This document shows, one piece after another, positions 1 to 9,961 of a stretch of 37,307 bases of DNA. The notes beneath the pieces are model-generated. The model had not been told where the DNA came from. It ran no database searches and saw only the letters and a program-made list of their open reading frames with translations. Origin of the DNA: a virus; IMG/VR virus record IMGVR_UViG_3300048006_000156, positions 1 to 37,307 of that record, one strand, 5' to 3'. Position 1 is the stretch's first letter. Every line of letters starts with the position of its first letter. Position numbers and translations under genes: made by a program.

Positions 1-152
1 CTAATCCTTTTACTAGGTCTACACTTCTTAGTGTTTTTATTTTTAGTGGATCCACAAGGGTTACCTTTTTCGTCGGTCCATTTTTCTTTAAACCAACGCT
101 TAAGGTTTGCACCTTCTTTTGTTTTTCTAACAAACAACGGTGACTGTCTCAT
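1..152 (-). CDS. Small basic Lys/Cys-rich protein, 3' end cut by window edge
   Basis: This reading frame starts at an ATG at 152 and is still open at base 1, giving at least 50 residues. It begins MRQSPLFVRKTKEG and contains WFKEKWTDEKGNPCG and TKKCRPSKR. It is rich in lysine with two cysteines. Its ATG overlaps the stop of the upstream gene by one base (TAATG), so the two are probably translated together. Short proteins of this look are frequent in marine phage genomes, but I know no function for them. The frame is supported by its coupling to the neighbour and its position at the end of the late operon; the C-terminus lies outside the window. Confidence 0.7.
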   Translation of the reverse strand, partial: MRQSPLFVRKTKEGANLKRWFKEKWTDEKGNPCGSTKNKNTKKCRPSKRI

Positions 153-343
153 TACTTTTTAGCGTTCTTTTTATACTTGTCAGCTTTTTTAGGGTCATAA
201 CCAGGGGTTACGGTTTTTCCAGAGTAATCGGTTACTGGAGGAAACATTTTTTTATTATAACTCCCGTCGTGCTTTTTTTTAACTGGTTTATTTTTTTTAG
301 CACTAAAATCTTTTAGTTGTTTTCTTAAGTTTAAATTTCTCAT
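152..343 (-). CDS. Small lysine-rich hypothetical protein (63 aa)
   Basis: The product is a 63-residue, strongly basic protein (about one third lysine or arginine) with a central Tyr/Pro-containing stretch (PPVTDYSGKTVTPGYDPKK). It has no membrane segment and no cysteine. The start has an A/T-rich leader without a Shine-Dalgarno sequence, and its stop overlaps the next ATG as TAATG. It lies among tail-end late genes behind the M15 peptidase. The charge would allow nucleic-acid binding or packing in the virion, but that is inference. I do not recognise a named family. Confidence 0.65.
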   Translation of the reverse strand: MRNLNLRKQLKDFSAKKNKPVKKKHDGSYNKKMFPPVTDYSGKTVTPGYDPKKADKYKKNAKK

Positions 344-348
344 AATTA

Positions 349-486
349 TTATTTTTTACCTTTATTTTTTCTACACTTAGCTATTGCTCCACTCGCATAC
401 GCTGAAGGAAATACTTTGTATTGCTTCTTTACCTTATGGTAACATGCATCTTTTAATTGAAATGGCGATCCTTTTGTTAACTTCAT
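349..486 (-). CDS. Small conserved Cys/Lys-rich phage protein (45 aa)
   Basis: I take the ATG at 486, giving 45 residues. A start at 537 is possible in the same frame, but it would overlap the peptidase gene by 41 bases, and the residues it adds do not look conserved. The 486 start directly follows an A-rich leader after the peptidase stop. The core LKDACYHKVKKQYKVFPSAY, followed by ASGAIAKCRK, is a motif I associate with short proteins common in marine phages, sometimes also found at the ends of longer virion proteins. Two cysteines and many lysines suggest a small metal- or nucleic-acid-binding fold, which is not proven. Function unknown. Confidence 0.65.
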   Translation of the reverse strand: MKLTKGSPFQLKDACYHKVKKQYKVFPSAYASGAIAKCRKNKGKK

Positions 487-496
487 AATTTTTGTT

Positions 497-856
497 TTAG
501 TATACCCAAAAAACTTCAGGTGATTTATTTTTATCAATATCTACATGAATAAATGTTTTGCCAACACCTATTCTTTTAAATCCTACTTCTCTTAGTATAT
601 CATATAGCTTAAATCTATCAACAGAGTTAATACACTTTATATCTACAGCTAAACCTTTTAAGTGTGAAGAATCTGGTTTACCTCCAACAAACTCATTGTG
701 TTCAGGTGTTCTAAATCCTGAGTTAGGATCAATAGCTTTACCGTATTTTTTACGAGCAATATCTAACATGCTTATAAGTTCATCACTCATATTTTTCCCG
801 CTACCTTCTAAGTCTGGAGAATCAAACTCTCCGTAAGTAAAATATTTAAACTTCAT
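497..856 (-). CDS. M15-type D-Ala-D-Ala peptidase, probable endolysin
   Basis: This 119-residue protein matches the compact peptidase M15 fold (VanY / L-Ala-D-Glu or D-Ala-D-Ala peptidases). Visible motifs are SGFRTPEHN (residues 46-54), SSHLKGLAVDIK (63-74) and FIHVDID (102-108). The zinc ligands would be H65, D72 and H104. Such enzymes cut peptide cross-links in peptidoglycan. In a phage they act as endolysin or as a virion lysin. There is no signal peptide, so release would need a holin, and two candidates lie far upstream in the same operon. The ATG overlaps the stop of the giant internal-protein gene (TAATG), so expression is late. Length and spacing of the ligands are typical for phage M15 enzymes. 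Confidence 0.85.
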   Translation of the reverse strand: MKFKYFTYGEFDSPDLEGSGKNMSDELISMLDIARKKYGKAIDPNSGFRTPEHNEFVGGKPDSSHLKGLAVDIKCINSVDRFKLYDILREVGFKRIGVGKTFIHVDIDKNKSPEVFWVY

Positions 857-3800
857 TATTTAATAGTATATCTTTTTTTACGAGCTTCTTCTTCTTTTGC
901 TTTTTTAGTTTTAGCTCTAGTTGCTTTTGCTTTTTCTTTACCTTCTTTTTTTCTTCTAGCTTTAGCTTCAGTTTTTATAAGTTCGTGCTCTTCATTCTCC
1001 GCGCCAACATCCCAAGATCTCCAACCTAAAGCGAGAGCTACTCTTTGCCAAACAGTGTTTCTATAATCTAAGGCTTCAGTTAAAGCATTCACCTCCGTTA
1101 CAGCTCTATCTAAAGGTAAGTTTGTGATACCTTCAGTTACTGATCCTAGTACTTTATATGATGGACTTAAATTAAATTTACCATCTATAGTAATATCCCA
1201 ATCTCTTTTTTCAATAACATCTTTTTCAAATTTCTTTGTTTGAATACCGCTATAAACTTTTCTAAGTTTTGATCCAATAGATGGAGATAAATTTGCTAAG
1301 GCTAATATAGTATAGGTGTGATCAGCCATAAACTTCTTTTTCTCCTGTTTGTCATATTCTTGATAAGCATTTTTAATGGTAGATATGAAAGCGCCAGGTA
1401 AACCAAAACCTCCTTTTAAAGTAGTGTCAATCATTCCATTTATTATTCTACCTTGCTTTGTGCTATACACTTTCCCATACTTTTCTAATTGCTCTTCTTC
1501 AGTAAGCTCATCATCCTCATCTTCAAATCCTGGTATTAAAGCAAATAAAGCATTCTGCAATGCGGAGAATATTATGTTTTGAACAGTACCATAATATATA
1601 ATTTTACTTAAGTTGGAAAAATCACTCTGTATCATAGTCTGCCCAGGTGTTCTTCTTCTGTTTTTTATATCTAAAGCAGCCTTCTTTATAGACCTATTTA
1701 ACTGTATAGGTGTATTTTGAAATGCTAAAAGCATTCTACCGACAATACTTGCTTGATCAGATGATATTAAAGCCGGATCTCCAGATTGTTGGGTTTCTTC
1801 AGATATTTGACTAAAATCTTTAAAAGCCATTTCCTCTGCTTGTTCCTTAGTATATAGAGCCTCTCCCTCTTCGTTTACTTTTTTCAAATAGGAATTTATT
1901 CTATTTCTATAAAATGTAGCACCACCTGCTGCAATAGCAAAACTATCCGCCATTTGTGTTGGTGTAAAACCTATTTTTAATAAGTAACTTAAAGCAGCTA
2001 ATGCTTTGTTTTTAGACCCTTTGACCGCTCTTGCAATCTCAGCTTCGTTAACATCACTTTTCAAACCAGATCTTCTTTGCTTAAGTTTAGATGAATTAAA
2101 CAGTGTAGCAAAATCAGACCAATATTGTTTTTGATTAGCAAACGCAGCTGCTGCTTTTATAGGGTTGTTGTCTGACCAATTAATAAAGTTAACTGTCGAC
2201 AATGTTTGTAATAGCGCGGATCTTCTATTGAAAAACATTATTGCCCCAATAGAATTGTTAATCCAGTTATTAAATCTATTAGTATTATCAGACGAAGAAG
2301 ATGGTCTATTTGTACCGTTTTTCATTCTGTACAAAATATCTTCTAAAGCATCTCTAGTTGCTTTACCATAACCAGCTTCTACTTTGTTAAGATTATCTTC
2401 GCTAAATATTATATCTGCATTTTCAATAAATTCTGATAAGAATTCTTTTCTACCTACCTTTTCAGTTAAATTATTTAAATCAGATAATATAGTCTCCGCA
2501 TCCCAAAAATCACCAGGCTTAGCCCATTTAGGTCTTTTTGATATCTGTTGTAACTTTCTAGCATACTCACTTAAATCTGCATTGTCGTTTACATAATCAA
2601 CTAATTTTTTCTGATCTATTTCAGATAAACCTGGTATTTCATATCCCGAGGCATTCCATAATGCAATTCTTATAGCTTGATCGTGCGTAAATTCAGTCCC
2701 TGGTACAAGTTTACCAAGTTTCTTTATAACAGGTCTCATTTGTTTATTAAGTGCCTTAAAATCATCCTTAAACGATTGTCTAGTTTCTTCAATAGCTCTT
2801 ATGCCTTTAAAGTACGGGTCTATTAAGTTATCTTGAAAAAACTTTTGATCAGCTTCACCTTGTCTACCTTTTCCAGCAAAAGTATAAGAGGTTAATCCTT
2901 TAAAGTCATCGAGAGATGAAGGCATAAATAATTTAAATTTACCTTTTTTAATACCTTTTCTTCTAGCTATTACTTTGCTAATAGTTTCATTTGCTTTAAT
3001 GCCTGTACCTCTTTCTAGCATTTTATTGAAGCTTTTATCTAGTTTTAAACTAGGCTTCATATTTTCCATTTCCGCTACAGCTTTAATGCTTTTAACTAAA
3101 GACTTTATGCCACTAGCTGTGTCTAATGAATTACCTTTTGGGTTTTTTATTTCTTTAAAATTTGGAAAAAGCCTCATATAAACTGTAGTATTGGATCTCA
3201 CGGGTCTTAATACATTATTTGTAGTAGCCTCGAGCTTTTGATAAAATCCAGAAAGTTTACTTTGATTACCAACTGCAAAAGCACCGTAATTTCCAATCTG
3301 CATTAAATCTATCCCTTTGTAAAAGTCTTCTACAATAGATTGGTTACCTTCGTAACTTATGTACCCTGCTATTTTACTAGGCATTTCATCCTTTATATTT
3401 TGCCAAAATTCTTTATATGGTAATTCTAAATGACCGTTATCACTTATAGTTGCTTTTTCGTTAGACTTTGAATTAGCTTTATTAATGGCATTTATTAGAT
3501 CATTTAAATACTTTTTATTTTTATTTAAAAAATCTACAAATTTTTCTTTGTTATTTTCACTTAATTTGTTATTTATTTTTAAATTACTAGAATTTTTTAG
3601 TGAAACTAAGCCATTTGTTATTTTAAACAATCCAGTTGATATACTACCTATTTGAGCTTTATCATTAAGCTTAACCTCCACTTTATATTCTTTACCATTT
3701 GCTTTAACTACAATGTCTCCTTTTTTAGATTTTATTAACTCAATTTTTACTTTACCACTAGTATAATCATTTAAAACTTTTTGTAAAGCTTTTTCATATT

Positions 3801-6800
3801 TAAATCCTTTATTAGAAGCTTCAGCTTCTTGCATTCTTTGCAATATCCCTTCTTGTATGATATTTTCTAAAACCCTATTAATTACATTTTCAGGTATTCT
3901 ATTTGCAATACCAATTTCTTTAATTTTATCTGAAAGAAGTCCTTCTTCTATTGCTATTTTTTGTATATTATTTATATCTTCAATTTTCATAGAATACTTT
4001 ACAGTACCTCTATCTAAGTCTCTTTGAAGCTCGTTAACAAAATTATCATTTAACATTTCCCCTAAAGCTTCTTGATTACCTTCAAAAGCTTTACTTATAT
4101 CTGAATTTTCATTTTGTATTTCTTTAGACAATATTTCAAAAGCTATTTCTTCAGCTATAGCTTTACCTAAAGATTCTCTTTTACCTCTAATAAGTTTACC
4201 TTTTTCATCAATAAATAAACCTACAAAGTCAGCATCAGAAACTTTATCGGCAGGCACTCTTCTAACTATTTCATTACCAGCAGTAGCCCCTCTAACCAAT
4301 GTTTTTTCACGATCAATCTTCTGACCAACCCACTGTGGATATGGCACAAAATTAGGTGCAAACTCTTCTTGAACAATTTCCTTACCACCAACGTTCACAG
4401 TTACTTTCTTTCCAGTATATTTACCGCCAACTGATTTTTCAATCGCTTGAGGAATACCCCCGCTAACTTTCTTACCACTGTCTTTACCCATTAAAAAAGT
4501 AGTAGTCATATTTTCTATGATAGCTTTCTTATGTTTTATAAGATTCTTTTCATAACTACCATCCTTTAATTTACCCAATCTTTGGATAACAAGTTTAGGC
4601 GCAGCATTAGGATCTCCTACAACTTTACCTATTTTCTTTTTTATCTCTGCAACTAAAGGTGTTGTGGCTGAGTTATCACCTCTTCTAGCTGTGATTTTGC
4701 TTTCAAGACTAGCTAGAACTTGCGTTAACTTTTCTGTTATAGCCGTTAAAGTAAAGTTAGGTACAATATTGCTTTTAGTAAGTGGTACGTATTTTCTTTT
4801 TTCAACTTCTTGAGGTGCAGCATCTTCTCTTGCAATAACATTTTTAGCTACACTAACGTCTTCTTTAAAACCACCTTCACCTTCTTTCTTAAATTTAGCT
4901 AAAGCTTCCTTTACCCTATTTCTTACACCGTACTGACTACCTATAATGTAACCACCTAAATCATTGTTTGACTCAGGGTTAAAAGCCATTATGTTTTTCT
5001 TTAATTGAACTCCAGCTACTTCTATAAAAAAGTCGTCCCAACTTTTACCGTACACATTGTCAGCAACAACACCATAACCAGCAGCAATCTTTTTAATTAA
5101 AGGATTAAGCATACCTCTATCAATGTTATTTATGACTTTAATAGCTATCTTTTCTTTAAATTCTTTATTAGTTGTACCTGGAGGTACCATTTCTTTTAAC
5201 TGATCACCAATTCTTTTTTCATTTTTCTTGGTATCACTTTTTACTTTTTCTTTAGCTTCAGACGGTTTAGATAATTCTTTCTTTTTAGATAACCTTATTT
5301 TTGTTTCTAAATTAGCTTTAGCTGTTTGAAAATCAATTTCATTATCAAAATCAAATTCATCTAAATTATTCAGTTCCTCTTGCAAAGATAACGAAGGTTT
5401 AACGCTAGCAGTTCCTGTTCCCTTTAGGTTACTATCAATAAGCTTACCTTTAACACCTTCTTGCAATGATTTTTCAAGACCTTTGCTAAGTCCTTTTCCT
5501 TTTTTAATACTTCTATTATAATCTTTAATAAAGTTAAAAACATCTTGCCCTGTATTAAATTCAGCTTTCCATCCAAATTTACTAAACAATCTTCTAAAAA
5601 GATCTTTTAATTTAGTTCCTAAATTCTCGCTGTATTTTATGTCACCATCCAGCATAGCTTCACTTAAAAGAGTTATAGTTTCTTCCCTTAAGTTACCTAA
5701 AGCTTTCATTGCCTTATCATTAGCTTTTTTTGCTAATTCAGGGTCTTGCATGCTTTCTGATATGCTTTTAAGCTTATCAATTTTAGGTTGGTACTTTGCT
5801 TGATATTGATCTAATCTTTTTTGTAAAAACTTATTGTCGGTTTTTACTTTAAGAGTCTTCATAAAATCAAAAAGACTATTGCTTACGCTAATTTGATTTT
5901 CTGGTGATAAACCGGATTTTAAAGTTTGATCCAACGCAGCATGTAAAACTTCGTGAGCAGCTGTATTTACAACACCGTCTTTAAAAGCTTCTGCTCTATT
6001 TATTAATATTATTTGGCTACCATCTTTTCTAGTTATAGTTTGACCATAAGCATCGCTATAATTTACAATAGGTTTCTTACCGTCTTCTTCCCTAATTTTA
6101 TCTACTAACGCGTTTACGGTTGCTTGATCATCTGCAAATTCAATATTTGCCCCTTTTACGCTTTTTAATATTTCAACCGCTCCTTTTTCAGATTTAACTG
6201 TTTCAGCTAATAATGCTTCTTTTGCAGAAACATTATTTAACTCTTCATTTATTTCTTTAATCCTAGCTTTTTCTTCTTTTACTAATTCAGGATCTTTATT
6301 TGCAATATTTTGCTCAATGTTATTTTTTTCTATTATTAAGTCAAATGCTTTTTTTCTTCCAGATTCACTAAATGTTTTTGGAATTTTTAATCCAGAATTT
6401 CTTATAGTACTTAAGTTTTCGCTTTCGTTCCTGTATTCTTCTTGTGTAATTTCACCGTTATCCAGTTTTCTCTGTAAATTACTTTCAGCTTCTTTAAAAA
6501 AATTATTAGCAGCTTTAAGACTTGATCCAAATTTACTTGTTAAATCAAACTTTGTAGCTACATCCCTAGCTGAATTTCTTAATTCTGAAACAGATTGCCT
6601 ATATACGCTTGCTCCAAAAGGTATAAAGAATCCAGCTAAACCACCTCCTAATGCAGCCTCTCTGTTAGCTTCAGTATCTATATATTTACCTATACCACTA
6701 AGTCCTTCTAATTGAGTTCCTATGCTTATTTGCGAAGCTAAATTTTGACCTAATTCAGTACCAGCTTCTCCAATACCCGCTATAGATTGCTGTTTTAACC

Positions 6801-8574
6801 CTCTAGCTGTAGATTTTACAAATTGTTTTACCTCGCCTTTATATAAAGAGCCTAGTGATTTTCTTAAAGTACCACCTAGCCCTAATGCTTTCATTGTATT
6901 TTTAGCAACTTTAGTAGCTCCTAATTGTTCTAGACTAGCGGAAACTACACCTGTAGCAGCAGCCTGCGCTTGAGAAGCGTATTTGCCTTCCTTTAATGCT
7001 TCTATAATGTTTTTTTCGTTGTATTCTAGACCATCATTTTTTAAACCCTGCTCTATAGCCCCCATATAAGAAGCTCCGTATTCCATAGTGAACATAGACA
7101 TAAACCCTGCTCCGGCTAGCACTGGATTACCTGTCATTGCCCCACCGGCTGCTACCGCCATGTAAGGTGCGGATGCTGATATAGTTTTTATAATGTCCTT
7201 AAATTGTACCCCATCAGAAAAATCTGCTTGAGTAAAAAGAGAACCATATTCAGAAGAGTCCATAACATCTTGTATATCTTCAGCAATTGATTCCTGTGTT
7301 AAATTAATTTGATCTTCAAGATATTTTATTTTATCTTTTACAGTACCGCTTTTACCTCCAACTCTAGTATTGCTTTTTTGACTAAAAGATCCGCCATATA
7401 TTACTTTAGCATCCTCTTTTAATTTACCAGATTCAACATCATTTTTTAACCTAGTTATTTCGTCATACTTATTCTGTAGTTCTACTTGTTGAGCTGCTAC
7501 TTGAGCTTTGTTAAAGTCTCCTCCCATTTGTACAAATGTACCTCTAATAGGCTCTACAACATTTGAAAAAATGCCAGTAGGATCATATTGATCAAGAAAA
7601 TCTATAGAGCTTAAAAAAGCGCTTTTGTATCTTCCAAACTTTATATTTTCCTTTTCAGCAACTTTACTAGCTACTAATTGTAAGTCTTTTACAGTGTTTT
7701 TATAAGCGGCAGATTGGGACACCGGATCTATTACAAGTTCTTTCCATCTATTATCGTACGCTTTTTCAGCTTCAGCAATTCCCTCGGGAGTGTTGAAATC
7801 ATATTTATCTCTTAATCCAAGAGCGTAATCTTTCAGCTCTCGTTCTGCTTTTTTAGAGGCTATTTTTATTTGATAGTTTATAAGTGGGTTTTCTGCAATT
7901 GTTTTTTGTATACCTTGATCTAAAGCTATATTAAAATCTTTCTTATCATCAAAAGCATCAAAATTGTTTGGTAGATTTTTAGAAAACTGTTTTTCAGCGT
8001 CTTCTGTAGGTATTGAATCGTAAGTATTAGTTGATTGATTGTATTGCTGCCTAGTGTACCTAGGAGCTTTATTAGCTAATTGTGATGCTGCAAAATTTTG
8101 CCGGTATTCTATATCATAATTTTTTAAAAATTCATAAATACCTTCAGCCTTTAATATACCCTCAAAGCTATCCTTATAATCTTGCAATTGTACACTATAA
8201 GGTTTTTCATTGTAACCAGTAGTTCCGTCTTCTTTTAAATAAGTCCCGTATATTTCTTTTTTTTCAGTATCTCTTTTGTAATCTTCAAATTCTTGTTGAG
8301 TTACTTCCCTACCGTTTATAATAAATGGCTTAGGGTCTTCTAAATCCGAAGGAGTATCTACCGAAGGTAATTCCGTAAAACCTGCTTGTGATGCTGTCAT
8401 TGGTTGCTGCACTGCATCCGCATCCTCTACAGTGCTTGTTGGAAAATCCTGTGGTTCGTCTTTTTCAAAAGTAATTTTATGTTTACTAATATAATCTTCC
8501 ATAGAAAGATTTGCTAACTTTGCAGCATTTTTTATTTCTTCTTCAGAGTATTTAAAACCGTCGTATATATACAT
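856..8574 (-). CDS. Giant multi-domain internal virion (ejection) protein, 2572 aa
   Basis: This gene takes up a fifth of the window. The product is mostly charged and helical, with Ala/Gly-rich hydrophobic stretches around residues 460-500 and 635-660 and another near 2350, as in podovirus proteins that form a channel through the cell envelope. An AAHEVLHAAL motif (H874, E875, H878) is a zincin-type metallopeptidase site. Around residues 1594-1635, E1594, D1620 (KKGDIVV) and E1633-x-K1635 (VEVKLN) fit a PD-(D/E)xK nuclease core. The last 100 residues are very rich in Lys, Glu and Ala. It follows two other probable internal proteins and precedes the lysin, the usual place for ejected proteins. 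The family role is inferred from size, order and motifs; the enzymatic activities are hypotheses. Confidence 0.8.
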   Translation of the reverse strand: MYIYDGFKYSEEEIKNAAKLANLSMEDYISKHKITFEKDEPQDFPTSTVEDADAVQQPMTASQAGFTELPSVDTPSDLEDPKPFIINGREVTQQEFEDYKRDTEKKEIYGTYLKEDGTTGYNEKPYSVQLQDYKDSFEGILKAEGIYEFLKNYDIEYRQNFAASQLANKAPRYTRQQYNQSTNTYDSIPTEDAEKQFSKNLPNNFDAFDDKKDFNIALDQGIQKTIAENPLINYQIKIASKKAERELKDYALGLRDKYDFNTPEGIAEAEKAYDNRWKELVIDPVSQSAAYKNTVKDLQLVASKVAEKENIKFGRYKSAFLSSIDFLDQYDPTGIFSNVVEPIRGTFVQMGGDFNKAQVAAQQVELQNKYDEITRLKNDVESGKLKEDAKVIYGGSFSQKSNTRVGGKSGTVKDKIKYLEDQINLTQESIAEDIQDVMDSSEYGSLFTQADFSDGVQFKDIIKTISASAPYMAVAAGGAMTGNPVLAGAGFMSMFTMEYGASYMGAIEQGLKNDGLEYNEKNIIEALKEGKYASQAQAAATGVVSASLEQLGATKVAKNTMKALGLGGTLRKSLGSLYKGEVKQFVKSTARGLKQQSIAGIGEAGTELGQNLASQISIGTQLEGLSGIGKYIDTEANREAALGGGLAGFFIPFGASVYRQSVSELRNSARDVATKFDLTSKFGSSLKAANNFFKEAESNLQRKLDNGEITQEEYRNESENLSTIRNSGLKIPKTFSESGRKKAFDLIIEKNNIEQNIANKDPELVKEEKARIKEINEELNNVSAKEALLAETVKSEKGAVEILKSVKGANIEFADDQATVNALVDKIREEDGKKPIVNYSDAYGQTITRKDGSQIILINRAEAFKDGVVNTAAHEVLHAALDQTLKSGLSPENQISVSNSLFDFMKTLKVKTDNKFLQKRLDQYQAKYQPKIDKLKSISESMQDPELAKKANDKAMKALGNLREETITLLSEAMLDGDIKYSENLGTKLKDLFRRLFSKFGWKAEFNTGQDVFNFIKDYNRSIKKGKGLSKGLEKSLQEGVKGKLIDSNLKGTGTASVKPSLSLQEELNNLDEFDFDNEIDFQTAKANLETKIRLSKKKELSKPSEAKEKVKSDTKKNEKRIGDQLKEMVPPGTTNKEFKEKIAIKVINNIDRGMLNPLIKKIAAGYGVVADNVYGKSWDDFFIEVAGVQLKKNIMAFNPESNNDLGGYIIGSQYGVRNRVKEALAKFKKEGEGGFKEDVSVAKNVIAREDAAPQEVEKRKYVPLTKSNIVPNFTLTAITEKLTQVLASLESKITARRGDNSATTPLVAEIKKKIGKVVGDPNAAPKLVIQRLGKLKDGSYEKNLIKHKKAIIENMTTTFLMGKDSGKKVSGGIPQAIEKSVGGKYTGKKVTVNVGGKEIVQEEFAPNFVPYPQWVGQKIDREKTLVRGATAGNEIVRRVPADKVSDADFVGLFIDEKGKLIRGKRESLGKAIAEEIAFEILSKEIQNENSDISKAFEGNQEALGEMLNDNFVNELQRDLDRGTVKYSMKIEDINNIQKIAIEEGLLSDKIKEIGIANRIPENVINRVLENIIQEGILQRMQEAEASNKGFKYEKALQKVLNDYTSGKVKIELIKSKKGDIVVKANGKEYKVEVKLNDKAQIGSISTGLFKITNGLVSLKNSSNLKINNKLSENNKEKFVDFLNKNKKYLNDLINAINKANSKSNEKATISDNGHLELPYKEFWQNIKDEMPSKIAGYISYEGNQSIVEDFYKGIDLMQIGNYGAFAVGNQSKLSGFYQKLEATTNNVLRPVRSNTTVYMRLFPNFKEIKNPKGNSLDTASGIKSLVKSIKAVAEMENMKPSLKLDKSFNKMLERGTGIKANETISKVIARRKGIKKGKFKLFMPSSLDDFKGLTSYTFAGKGRQGEADQKFFQDNLIDPYFKGIRAIEETRQSFKDDFKALNKQMRPVIKKLGKLVPGTEFTHDQAIRIALWNASGYEIPGLSEIDQKKLVDYVNDNADLSEYARKLQQISKRPKWAKPGDFWDAETILSDLNNLTEKVGRKEFLSEFIENADIIFSEDNLNKVEAGYGKATRDALEDILYRMKNGTNRPSSSSDNTNRFNNWINNSIGAIMFFNRRSALLQTLSTVNFINWSDNNPIKAAAAFANQKQYWSDFATLFNSSKLKQRRSGLKSDVNEAEIARAVKGSKNKALAALSYLLKIGFTPTQMADSFAIAAGGATFYRNRINSYLKKVNEEGEALYTKEQAEEMAFKDFSQISEETQQSGDPALISSDQASIVGRMLLAFQNTPIQLNRSIKKAALDIKNRRRTPGQTMIQSDFSNLSKIIYYGTVQNIIFSALQNALFALIPGFEDEDDELTEEEQLEKYGKVYSTKQGRIINGMIDTTLKGGFGLPGAFISTIKNAYQEYDKQEKKKFMADHTYTILALANLSPSIGSKLRKVYSGIQTKKFEKDVIEKRDWDITIDGKFNLSPSYKVLGSVTEGITNLPLDRAVTEVNALTEALDYRNTVWQRVALALGWRSWDVGAENEEHELIKTEAKARRKKEGKEKAKATRAKTKKAKEEEARKKRYTIK

Positions 8575-8602
8575 AGTTATTTTTTTTATTTAATTAAATT
8601 AT

Positions 8603-9949
8603 TTAGGAATCCTTGGTAGGAAGCGACGGCTTAGGGTAACCTAATGCGTCAGATAAAAATTTTATGTTTGTATAACCCCCATCCATGACATCTGAAAACT
8701 TACCTTGAGCACTTTTTTGTTGAAGAAACCATCTAACGTCTCCGTTTTTGTCTTTCTTGCGTATTGCCTGAACGTTAGGGTCGTTAAAACTATATATAAT
8801 TGGAACATCGCCTTTAATTCCTTCTTCAATAGTTTTATTAAAAACTTTTATTCTTCTTTTTTCTTCTTGCAATTGTTTTTGTTGAGTAAATGTTAACTCC
8901 GTATCTGTATTGCCTTTCCTTTTTTCTGTTAAATCTTTAGTAACACCAAAAATATTATAAGTCGCTTTTGTTTCATTTATTAACGAGTTCATTAAAGCTT
9001 CCTTAATTAAATCTTCTTTACCTTCTCCAGTTAAATCATCATCATAGCTAAGATCTGGCTTGTTGCCTTTATCAAGAGTATTATTGTATAATCTTATTTT
9101 TTCTCTAGGTGATAAACCTGCTAATATCATATCAGCGTTAGGTTTTAATACTTTTTTAAAATAATCTTCAGTTACCCTAGCCCCTGTACCACCTTTTCCG
9201 TCTTTAATTATTGCTCCTTCTGCGCTTATAAATTCACCAAATCTCGATTTAAAATCGTTTGTATTAAGAGTTGCTTTTATAGCGGTAGACATTTCTTTAG
9301 TGACATCTGGAATTACAGGAGGCATTTGTGTAGTTGCAACGTTGTCGTTTATAACGCTCCCCACGAATTTCTCCCCGTCTTTTGTTTTTTGATAAACATC
9401 TAAAGAAAAAACAATCTGACCATTTTTATTTGTTTTGTATCTAGCTTTTGTTCTTCCTTCCACTTGGTTTGATAAAACAGCCATTTTTGCATAAAGCTCT
9501 GGGTTCTCCTTAGGATCAACAGCTCCAGGCATGCCAGGTATTTTATTAACCTGCTCCATCATAGCTTCTTGAGACATAGCAGTATTCTTTAGCATGTTAG
9601 CCATATTGCTCCCTATGTTTTCCATGCTATTAATAAAGGTTTTTTCTTCAGCTGTTCTTTTAGCTGGATCCTTCATTAAAAGACGATTCATCAAATTTAA
9701 TTGTTCGTCTAAATCACCAAAATCCGCAGTTGGATTTTTAGACTGTGTTTGCATTATAGAGTTTTGAGCGTCAGCCACCCTCTTATCAGCTTCAGCTCTA
9801 ATAGCGGCAGTTTTAGCAGCATTATCAGCGTGTATTTTATTTATACTGGATACGATACCTGTGCCAACCCCTGCCAGTGTTTTTTGCAAATTTTGTTGAA
9901 TTTGCATCGACTGTGTATCTATATATTGTTTTGGATTTCTATAACTCAT
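8603..9949 (-). CDS. Probable internal virion protein, 448 aa
   Basis: The product is a soluble, largely helical protein. Its N-terminal 70 residues are Ala/Gln-rich (MSYRNPKQYIDTQSMQIQQN onward) and look coiled-coil forming. The middle is Met-rich (residues about 105-150) and the C-terminal half is mixed alpha/beta. No catalytic motif is visible. It lies between the 300-aa and 2572-aa proteins, matching the second of the three internal or ejected proteins of podoviruses (compare gp14, gp15 and gp16 of T7 in order only). It may be a cargo protein stored in the capsid or tail. The assignment rests on position and composition, so the function is tentative. Confidence 0.65.
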   Translation of the reverse strand: MSYRNPKQYIDTQSMQIQQNLQKTLAGVGTGIVSSINKIHADNAAKTAAIRAEADKRVADAQNSIMQTQSKNPTADFGDLDEQLNLMNRLLMKDPAKRTAEEKTFINSMENIGSNMANMLKNTAMSQEAMMEQVNKIPGMPGAVDPKENPELYAKMAVLSNQVEGRTKARYKTNKNGQIVFSLDVYQKTKDGEKFVGSVINDNVATTQMPPVIPDVTKEMSTAIKATLNTNDFKSRFGEFISAEGAIIKDGKGGTGARVTEDYFKKVLKPNADMILAGLSPREKIRLYNNTLDKGNKPDLSYDDDLTGEGKEDLIKEALMNSLINETKATYNIFGVTKDLTEKRKGNTDTELTFTQQKQLQEEKRRIKVFNKTIEEGIKGDVPIIYSFNDPNVQAIRKKDKNGDVRWFLQQKSAQGKFSDVMDGGYTNIKFLSDALGYPKPSLPTKDS

Positions 9950-9961
9950 CTTATATTTTTT

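Noticed and set aside
349-537. A longer, 62-residue version of the small gene starting at 537
   Set aside because: It would overlap the peptidase gene by 41 bases. The inner ATG at 486 follows an A-rich leader right after the peptidase stop and gives the conserved-looking core.
6317-6715. A 132-codon plus-strand open frame
   Set aside because: It is antisense to the giant internal-protein gene. The hydrophobic, Leu/Ser-rich translation is the usual shadow of a Lys/Glu-rich gene. No plus-strand frame in the window looks real.
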